This document shows positions 58,663 to 64,000 of a DNA stretch of 64,000 nt, piece by piece. The notes under the pieces were generated by a model that did no database searches, was not told the DNA's origin, and saw only the letters and a list, made by a program, of their open reading frames with translations. The number at the start of each line of letters is the position of its first letter. Position 1 is the first letter of the stretch. The position numbers were made by a program, and so were the translations under genes. This DNA is from BP-133 sp040756995 (GTDB lineage: Bacteria; Actinomycetota; Acidimicrobiia; IMCC26256; BP-133), in assembly GCA_040756995.1 (NCBI GenBank), contig JBFLYK010000029.1:1-64000 (forward strand), written 5' to 3'.

Positions 58663-59745
58663 CTACCAGTCCGCGGCGGTGACGCCCGTCACCAGACCGA
58701 TGGGAGCCTGCGTCCCGCTCCGGCGGTAGAGCCGGCCCCCGTCGACGAACAGCAGGTGGGCGCCGCTGGCGTCGAAGTCGAGCGCCGTGACCCGCCGGCC
58801 GGCCGGCAGCAGCGGCGTGGGCAGGCGCTTGTCGACGTCGACCAGGAGGGTGCGGGGCGGTCCGGTGTAGTTGTCGTCGAAGCAGCACTCGAAGCGGGTG
58901 TTGAACAGCCCGAGGAGCCCGGTGCCCGCCTGCCAGGCGGGATGGCTGGAGTTCCCGCCGCCGCCCGGAATGACGACCTCGTCGGTCTGGCCGAGATCGG
59001 CGTCGGCTTCGGTGTCGAGAACCGAGATGGAGTCCCCCTCGTAGGACAGCGTGTAGGCGAGACGGGTCGAGTCGGGCGCCCAGTCGATCTCGCTGATGAT
59101 GGCGTCCTGGTAGAGGGACGTGGCGTAGTCGGGAGTGTCGGGGTAGCGCCAGGTCCGCTCGGCGCCGGTCTTCAGGTCGCGCACGACGACGGCGTTCTGG
59201 CAGTGGCGCTCGGGCGAGCCGCCCGGCGTGGCCACGGCGTAGGCCAGCTTGCGGCCGTCGGGGCTCACCGCCGGCGACACGCCGTTGAAGGCCACGACGG
59301 CGGCGGAGTGCCCGTCGGCCGGCACCCGGTAGATCGTGGCCGAGTCGCAGTCGCCGGACAGCGAATAGAAGACCTCGCGCCGGTCGGGGCTGAGCGACAC
59401 GCCCTGGAGGTAGGGATAGCCGCCGGTGGTCGCTTCGGTGTGGGTGGCCAGCGTGCGCAGCGTGTGGCCGTCGCGGCCGTCGAGCATCACGACCGAGCCG
59501 CCGGAGATGGCGGCGATCTCGCTCGGGCGAGGGCCGTTGGGGGACGGGCGCCCGGTGCTGACGAGGGTCCGGTCGGCGGTGCCGCTGTCGCCTTCTGCAT
59601 TGCCGGCGCTGCCCGGGACGGCGGGCGGCGGGCCGCCGGTGCTGATGACCGGGTTGTCGGGTCTCGTACCCCTGAAGGCCAGGATCCCAATGATGGCAAC
59701 GGTTGCGGCCACCGTTACGGCCACGACGGGACGCTTCGCCGCCAT
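58663..59745 (-). CDS. Membrane-anchored WD40/TolB-like propeller protein
   Basis: The 360-residue protein has an N-terminal hydrophobic anchor (VVAVTVAATVAIIGILAF), a Pro/Ser/Gly linker, and a domain of repeated beta blades: GVSLSPDRREVFYSLSGDCDSATIYRVPADG, GVSPAVSPDGRKLAYAVA, EIDWAPDSTRLAYTLSYEGDSISVLD and LDFDASGAHLLFVDGGRLYRR. These SPDGR-like turns are typical of WD40/TolB propellers. It should lie outside the membrane. I chose ATG 59745 at the anchor; the open frame upstream adds 73 residues without features. Function is unknown. Confidence 0.8.
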   Translation of the reverse strand: MAAKRPVVAVTVAATVAIIGILAFRGTRPDNPVISTGGPPPAVPGSAGNAEGDSGTADRTLVSTGRPSPNGPRPSEIAAISGGSVVMLDGRDGHTLRTLATHTEATTGGYPYLQGVSLSPDRREVFYSLSGDCDSATIYRVPADGHSAAVVAFNGVSPAVSPDGRKLAYAVATPGGSPERHCQNAVVVRDLKTGAERTWRYPDTPDYATSLYQDAIISEIDWAPDSTRLAYTLSYEGDSISVLDTEADADLGQTDEVVIPGGGGNSSHPAWQAGTGLLGLFNTRFECCFDDNYTGPPRTLLVDVDKRLPTPLLPAGRRVTALDFDASGAHLLFVDGGRLYRRSGTQAPIGLVTGVTAADW

Positions 59746-59952
59746 CCCGTCTTCCCGGCCCGTCAGGCGATTGCCCAAATCCCAGCCCCCTCGTGCTCCG
59801 CTGCACTTGGTGTCACAACCTACAGGGCCGCAGTGCGGTACCTCCCGCCAATTCGCCCCGAATTGCGCCGACTGGCGGATTTTTTTTCGGCCCCTGCGAC
59901 GAGCGGCGCCGACCGTCCTCGAGCGGATGGGATCCGTGGGAGTGATTGCTCC

Positions 59953-59958
59953 TAGAAT
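59953..59958 (+). promoter_or_regulatory. Candidate -10 box for leaderless MerR-menG-menF transcript
   Basis: TAGAAT lies 8 bases before GTG 59967, without a Shine-Dalgarno sequence. An AT-rich stretch with a run of T (59880-59887) lies upstream in the divergent region. Confidence 0.45.
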
Positions 59959-59966
59959 CTTCACTC

Positions 59967-60779
59967 GTGAGCAGGATGCGGGGGGCGCCCCCGAACCCCC
60001 GGGGTCCGGCCCGGATGCGGGTCGAGGAACTGGCCGGGAAGGCCGGAGTGTCGGTCGACACCGTGCGCTTCTACCAGAAGCAGCGTCTCCTGCCGCCGCC
60101 CGTCCGGGAAGGCCGGGTGGCGTGGTACACGCCGGAGCATCTGGCCCGGATGGACCGGGTGAAGGAGCTCCGCCGGCGGGGCTTCACGCTGGCCGTCATC
60201 CGCCGTTTCCTCGACGGTGAACTCGATCCGGTCGACGAGCCCCTGGCCGCCGCCGTGTCGGAGGCCGTGGCGCCGGGGGGCGACGAGGAGTTCGTGACCG
60301 CCGAGGAGCTGGCCGCCCGGTCGGGTGTCCCGCTCCCGCTGATCCAGTCGCTGGCCCGGGAAGGGCTGCTGGTGCCGCGGCTGCACCAGGGTGAGCCGAG
60401 CTACACCGCCGACGACCTCACCGTCGTGGCCGCCGGGCTGCAACTGCTCCAGGTCGGCCTGCCGCTGGCCGGGCTGCTGGAACTGGCCCGCACCCACCAT
60501 GCCGCGGTTCGGGCCGTGGCCGAGCAGGCCGTCGAGCTGTTCGACTCGGCGGTACGCCAGCCGCTCCGGGAATCGGAACGGGCCGAGGAGGAGAAGGCCG
60601 AGGCGCTGGTCGAAGCGTTCCGGGTGGTGCTGCCGGCGGTGAGCGAGTTGGTCGCCCACCACTTTCGGCGGGTGCTGCTCCAGGTGGCCCAGGAGCACCT
60701 CGAAGCCGTCGGCCATCCGGCCGAGATCGCCGCCGCCTCGGCGGAGGCCGCCCGCCGGCTCGAATCGGTGCCGTCATGA
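59967..60779 (+). CDS. MerR-type regulator with two HTH units
   Basis: The 270-residue protein begins (after a short extension) with a MerR HTH, MRVEELAGKAGVSVDTVRFYQKQRLLPPPVREGRVAWYTPEHLARMDRVKELRRRGFTLAVIRRFL. A second, diverged MerR-like unit follows at about 105-175: VTAEELAARSGVPLPLIQSLAREGLLVPRLHQGEPSYTADDLTVVAAGLQLLQVGLPLAGLLELA. The C-terminus is helical and may form the dimer or effector part. I chose GTG 59967 from the leaderless -10; ATG 60015 is the conservative alternative. It overlaps menG (ATGA), so it may control menaquinone synthesis. Confidence 0.85.
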   Translation: MSRMRGAPPNPRGPARMRVEELAGKAGVSVDTVRFYQKQRLLPPPVREGRVAWYTPEHLARMDRVKELRRRGFTLAVIRRFLDGELDPVDEPLAAAVSEAVAPGGDEEFVTAEELAARSGVPLPLIQSLAREGLLVPRLHQGEPSYTADDLTVVAAGLQLLQVGLPLAGLLELARTHHAAVRAVAEQAVELFDSAVRQPLRESERAEEEKAEALVEAFRVVLPAVSELVAHHFRRVLLQVAQEHLEAVGHPAEIAAASAEAARRLESVPS

Positions 60780-61537
60780 CGGCCCGCCGGGCTGCGCCGT
60801 CGTTGCCGACCGGCGAGGAGAAGGTGGCCGCCGTCGACGCCATGTTCGACGCCATCGCCCCCGGCTACGACCTGACGAACCGGGTGATCTCGCTCGGTCT
60901 CGACGTCCGCTGGCGGCGCCGGACCGTCCGCTCCCTGGGCCTGCCGGCCGGCTCGCTGGTTCTCGACCTCGCCTGCGGGACGGGCGACCTCTGCGACGAG
61001 CTGGCCCGTCAGGGCCTGGCCGCCATCGGAGTCGACCGCTCCGCCGGAATGCTGCAGGCCGCTCGAGCCCGGGCTACCGCTCACGACCATTCGGCTGGCT
61101 CGCCCGCTCCGCTCGTGCGGGGTGACGGCCTCTCCCTTCCGTTTCGCTCGGGCGCGCTCGACGGAGTCGTGTGCGGGTTCGCCCTGCGGAACTTCGCTGC
61201 GCTCGCTCCGGTGATGGCGGAGTGCGCCCGGGTTCTGCGGCCGGGCGGGCGCATGGCGCTGCTCGAGGTCGATGCACCCTCGCAGCCGCTGCTCCGGCTC
61301 GGACACCGGGTCTGGTTCGGCAAGGTCGTGCCCTTCGTCGGTGGCCTCCTCGCCTCCCGCTCCGGCGCTCCCCGGGCCCGGGCGACCGCCGCCTACCGGT
61401 ATCTGCCGGCGTCCGTCGCCTACCTGCCGCCCACGCCGGAGCTGCTGGCGCTCATCGCCTCCGCCGGCTTCGGCGACGTCGAACGCCGCCCGCTCTCGGG
61501 CGGAATCGCCCAACTCCTGACAGGAACCCGCTCATGA
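60776..61537 (+). CDS. menG: Demethylmenaquinone methyltransferase (MenG/UbiE)
   Basis: MenG methylates demethylmenaquinone with S-adenosylmethionine in the last step of menaquinone synthesis. The 253-residue protein has the UbiE start VAAVDAMFDAIAPGYDLTNRVISLGLDVRWRRRTV, SAM motif LDLACGTGDLCDELARQG, DGVVCGFALRNFAALAPVMAECARVLRPGGRMALLEV and AYRYLPASVAYLP. It is coupled to the MerR gene upstream and to menF downstream, each by ATGA. The middle DNA (about 61060-61200) has a locally less GC3-biased codon choice than neighbours. Confidence 0.94.
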   Translation: MTARRAAPSLPTGEEKVAAVDAMFDAIAPGYDLTNRVISLGLDVRWRRRTVRSLGLPAGSLVLDLACGTGDLCDELARQGLAAIGVDRSAGMLQAARARATAHDHSAGSPAPLVRGDGLSLPFRSGALDGVVCGFALRNFAALAPVMAECARVLRPGGRMALLEVDAPSQPLLRLGHRVWFGKVVPFVGGLLASRSGAPRARATAAYRYLPASVAYLPPTPELLALIASAGFGDVERRPLSGGIAQLLTGTRS

Positions 61538-62934
61538 CCGCCGCCGTCTCCGCCACCTCTCCCTCCCTGCAGTCGGGGCGCCGGCTGCAGAGCCGGACCC
61601 GCCAGCTGGGCGACGGCGAACTGACCGACCTCCTCGACGTCCTCGGCGCTGACGGGTTCGCCTGGATCCGCAACGGCGCCGGGTTCGTCACCGCCGGGGT
61701 GGCGGCCCGGATCCCGGTCGGGACGGGGCCCCGCCGCTTCGAGCAGGCCGCCGAGGCGGTGGCCGAGACGCTGCGCTCGATCGAGGTCGACGGGCCCTCG
61801 CCGGTGGGTGACGCCGGTCCCGGCGCCGGCCCGATGGCGGTGGGCGCGCTGCCCTTCGACGACCGCACCCCCGGTTCACTCGTCATTCCGGCGCTGATCG
61901 TGACCCGCCGGTCCGACGGGAGCGGCTGGGTCACCACCATCGGATCGACCGGGGACGCGGCTCTGGCCGACGGCCGGCGGACGGCCACCGAGGAGTGGGC
62001 TTCCGCCGACCCCGAGCGGATTACCTACCGTTACGGTTGGCAATCCGCTCAGGGCTCTGCTGCTCCTGCCCACCAGGGCCCCGTCAACGGGTACGGGGGA
62101 GGCCTCGACGCCGCGGTGGCGGTGCACGAGCAGCCGGCGCGGGCGGAATGGACGGAGTCCGTCCGGCGGATCCTGTCCGCCATCGACGCCGGCGACGTGC
62201 GCAAGGTCGTGCTGGCCCGCCAGCTCGTCGTCGAGGCCGGTGCGCCGTTCGATCGCCGGGCCGTCGTCGACCGGCTGCGCCGCAGTCACCCGTCGTGTTT
62301 CACCTACGCCGCCGGCGGCTTCGTGGGCGCCAGCCCCGAGCTCCTCATCCGGCGACGGGGCAGCGAGGTCGCCTCCTGCCCGATGGCCGGGACCGTGCGG
62401 CGGGGCGCCACGCCCGAGGAGGACGAGGCGCTGACCGCTGGGCTGCGCCGCTCGGTCAAGGAGGCCGAGGAGCATCGGCTGCTGGTCGAGGCGGTGGTGT
62501 CGGCACTGGCGCCGGTCTGCGTCGAGCCGCCGTCGTCCGGCGAGCCCGACGTCGTTCGCTTCCCCACCGTGTCGCATCTGGCCACCCGGGTGAGCGGCGT
62601 ACTGCGGCAACCGGCGCCCTCGGCGCTGGCCCTGGCCGGGCTGCTCCACCCGACTCCGGCCGTCGGCGGACTACCGAGGACGGAGGCGCTGGCCGCCATC
62701 GCCGCCCTCGAGGAATTCGACCGGGGTCTCTACGCCGGCCCGGTCGGCTGGGTCGACGCCAACGGCGACGGCGAGTGGGCCGTGGCCCTGCGGGGCGCGC
62801 ACCTCGATGGGCCCCGGGCCCGCCTGGCCGCCGGCGCCGGGATCGTGGCCGGCTCCGATCCCGAAGCCGAGTGGGCCGAGACGGAAGCCAAGCTCCGCCC
62901 CATGCTGGCGGCGGTCGGCGCCCTCCCCGGTTAG
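61534..62934 (+). CDS. menF: Isochorismate synthase (MenF)
   Basis: MenF converts chorismate to isochorismate for menaquinone. The 466-residue protein belongs to the chorismate-binding enzymes: VRRILSAIDAGDVRKVVLARQLVVEA, SCFTYAAGGFVGASPELLIRRRGSEVASCPMAGTVRRG, RSVKEAEEHRLLVEAVVSAL, LHPTPAVGGLPRTEAL and RGLYAGPVGWVDANGDGEWAVALRGAHL. It starts at ATG 61534 by overlap with menG. The partner menD is convergent rather than downstream. Confidence 0.94.
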   Translation: MTAAVSATSPSLQSGRRLQSRTRQLGDGELTDLLDVLGADGFAWIRNGAGFVTAGVAARIPVGTGPRRFEQAAEAVAETLRSIEVDGPSPVGDAGPGAGPMAVGALPFDDRTPGSLVIPALIVTRRSDGSGWVTTIGSTGDAALADGRRTATEEWASADPERITYRYGWQSAQGSAAPAHQGPVNGYGGGLDAAVAVHEQPARAEWTESVRRILSAIDAGDVRKVVLARQLVVEAGAPFDRRAVVDRLRRSHPSCFTYAAGGFVGASPELLIRRRGSEVASCPMAGTVRRGATPEEDEALTAGLRRSVKEAEEHRLLVEAVVSALAPVCVEPPSSGEPDVVRFPTVSHLATRVSGVLRQPAPSALALAGLLHPTPAVGGLPRTEALAAIAALEEFDRGLYAGPVGWVDANGDGEWAVALRGAHLDGPRARLAAGAGIVAGSDPEAEWAETEAKLRPMLAAVGALPG

Positions 62935-63122
62935 ACCTCTCGGGCGGTCCGTCAGCCGGCCGACGTGGCCATCGCTTCGGGCGACGGCGACCCACGCCTG
63001 GCCGTGCCGGTCGACGATCCGCGCCCTCCCCGGTGAAATCTCCTGGGTGATCCGTCAGCCGGTGGACTTGGCGATGGCTTCGCCGACGGCGGCCCAGGCC
63101 TGGCGGTGCCGGTCGACGTTGG
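62918..63122. repeat. 103-bp degenerate tandem duplication at the menF/menD junction
   Basis: Two copies (62918-63020 and 63021-63122) share GCGCCCTCCCCGGT, TCCGTCAGCCGG and GTGCCGGTCGACG at an offset of 102-103 bases. Copy 1 carries the real end of menF and a decayed, frameshifted copy of the menD 3' end; copy 2 carries a decayed menF end and the real end of menD. Confidence 0.8.
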
Positions 63123-64000
63123 CGGTGCGGTCCCCGGTCGGCACGATGAGAACCCGCACGCCTCCGGCGGCCAGCGCCCGCTCGAGGGCCGGCCCGACTT
63201 CGCCGGCCCGTTCGACCCGCTCGGCGGGGAGGCCGTAGGCCTTCGCCACCTCGGCCACGTCGGCGCCCGGCGGCGTGCCGAACAACAGCTCGAAGCGCTC
63301 CGGCGGCAGCGCGGCCTGCGGCAGGAAGGAGAAGATCCCGCCGCCACCGTTGTCGACCACGACGAACACCGCATCGAGACCGCGCTGCGGCGCTCCGAGG
63401 AGACCTCCGGCGTCGTGGAGGAAGGCGAGGTCGCCGAGCAGCCCGACGACCGGGCGCCGTGCCGGTTCCGCGGAACCGGCGTTGCTTCCGGCGGCGACCC
63501 CGAGCACGGTCGACACGAGCCCGTCGATGCCGTTGACGCCGCGGTTGGCGTAGACGCGTTCCGGCGTACGCCCGGCGAACGCCTCGAGGTCCCGCACCGG
63601 CATGCTCGACGCCACGACCAGCGCCGGCCGGCGACGGTCGTCGGCGCACACCGCGGCGACGTCCCGAGCGACCCGGCCCTCGAACGGCTGATCATCGGAG
63701 TCGAGGAAGGCGTCGAGCGCCGCCCGGGCCGCCTTCTCGGCTGCGCCCCAGGCCTCGTACCAGGCGATGGCGGCGACGTCACGCTCCGCCGCCGCCCCGG
63801 ACGCGATGGCGACGTTATGCCCTGCCGCCGCCGACCCGGACGCGATGGCGGCGACGTCATGCTCCACCGCCGACCCGGAAGCCACCGACCCTGGTTGCTC
63901 GCCGTCCTCTGGGTCGCGGCCGGTGCGGCGACCGAGGTCGGGCAGGCTCGGCACCCGCTCGGCGGCAGCGCGCCCCGGGTCGAGCCAGGCGCCGTCGGGG
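63055..64000 (-). CDS. menD: MenD, SEPHCHC synthase (5' part beyond the window)
   Basis: MenD is a thiamine-diphosphate enzyme that joins 2-oxoglutarate and isochorismate. The frame is open to the right edge, so only about 315 C-terminal residues are seen. They include ALVVASSMPVRDLEAFAG, VYANRGVNGIDGLVSTVLGVAAG, VGLLGDLAFLHDAGGL (the ThDP/Mg region) and FVVVDNGGGGIFSFLPQ. Three 13-residue repeats (SGSAVEHDVAAIA and relatives) interrupt the part before IAWYEAWGAAEKAA. The gene converges on menF. Confidence 0.92.
   Translation of the reverse strand, partial: PDGAWLDPGRAAAERVPSLPDLGRRTGRDPEDGEQPGSVASGSAVEHDVAAIASGSAAAGHNVAIASGAAAERDVAAIAWYEAWGAAEKAARAALDAFLDSDDQPFEGRVARDVAAVCADDRRRPALVVASSMPVRDLEAFAGRTPERVYANRGVNGIDGLVSTVLGVAAGSNAGSAEPARRPVVGLLGDLAFLHDAGGLLGAPQRGLDAVFVVVDNGGGGIFSFLPQAALPPERFELLFGTPPGADVAEVAKAYGLPAERVERAGEVGPALERALAAGGVRVLIVPTGDRTANVDRHRQAWAAVGEAIAKSTG
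63764..63880 (-). repeat. Three 39-bp tandem repeats inside menD
   Basis: Units 63764-63802, 63803-63841 and 63842-63880 encode SGAAAERDVAAIA, SGSAAAGHNVAIA and SGSAVEHDVAAIA (reading order is right to left). All are exactly 39 bases, so the frame is kept. Confidence 0.85.

Noticed and set aside
59878..59890. T-run as a terminator
   Set aside because: No GC-rich stem precedes it on either strand, and it lies in a divergent promoter region where no gene ends.
57028..59955. 975-codon plus-strand ORF opposite the molybdopterin oxidoreductase and propeller genes
   Set aside because: It runs antisense across two well-supported genes and has Gly/Arg/Val/Asp-rich composition typical of GC-rich shadow frames; no domain is visible.

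Overview
The window is very GC-rich and dense with genes, and it is chromosomal in character. I see no rRNA, tRNA, CRISPR array, transposase or phage gene. Frequent GTG starts, F420-type LLM oxidoreductase and DUF3090/SCO1664 genes, ergothioneine genes, GlgE-type glucan metabolism and bacterial NHEJ point to an actinobacterium. The 42-residue SDGG-(V/I)F-(S/A)FG repeats of the secreted GH99 protein are, from memory, typical of Acidimicrobiia, so that class is my best guess; this is inference.

Layout. 1-12.6 kb is mixed housekeeping: a LiaF-like membrane protein, nagA, a NuoF-like flavoprotein coupled to an acidic repeat protein, an LLM oxidoreductase with a DUF3105 protein, an Fpg/Nei glycosylase, a second DUF3105 protein, ftsH, gnd-zwf and a His-rich protein. 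12.7-34 kb is an alpha-glucan/trehalose region: glgX-treY-treZ, then glgP divergent from glgE-treS-mak-glgB, then a GH57/DUF3536 protein; malQ follows at 46-48 kb. Together these can debranch, phosphorolyse and branch glucan, interconvert glucan and trehalose (TreY/TreZ and TreS), and recycle trehalose into glucan through maltose-1-phosphate (TreS-Mak-GlgE). No glgA, glgC or glgM is present. A secreted GH99 protein, YqgE and an SRPBCC protein come next.

37.5-41 kb holds a split NHEJ system: a PE-ligase form of LigD, a 43-codon ORF, Ku, and a separate LigD polymerase. EgtB-EgtD follow at 41-43 kb, then a HATPase regulator, a membrane protein, a CDF transporter and a DUF72 protein. 47.9-50.6 kb has an FAD-linked oxidase and a CoA transferase. 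50.6-53 kb is a stress-sigma island (RsbW-like protein, SigB/F-type sigma, CsbD, STAS protein, second RsbW-like protein) with two SigB-like promoter candidates. 53-56 kb carries the conserved SCO1664, DUF3090 and histidine-phosphatase operon. The end holds an orphan molybdopterin oxidoreductase, a lipoprotein-like propeller protein, and a menaquinone block (tandem-MerR regulator, menG, menF, convergent with a truncated menD).

Expression style. Many genes lack a Shine-Dalgarno sequence and have a TANNNT-like hexamer 7-9 bases before the start codon, which suggests widespread leaderless transcription. I used this pattern to choose several starts. Operons are tightly coupled by ATGA, GTGA or TGATG overlaps. 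The main non-coding surprises are an intergenic hairpin repeat present twice, a 103-bp degenerate duplication at the menF/menD junction, and a structured 150-bp region upstream of the GH99 gene.
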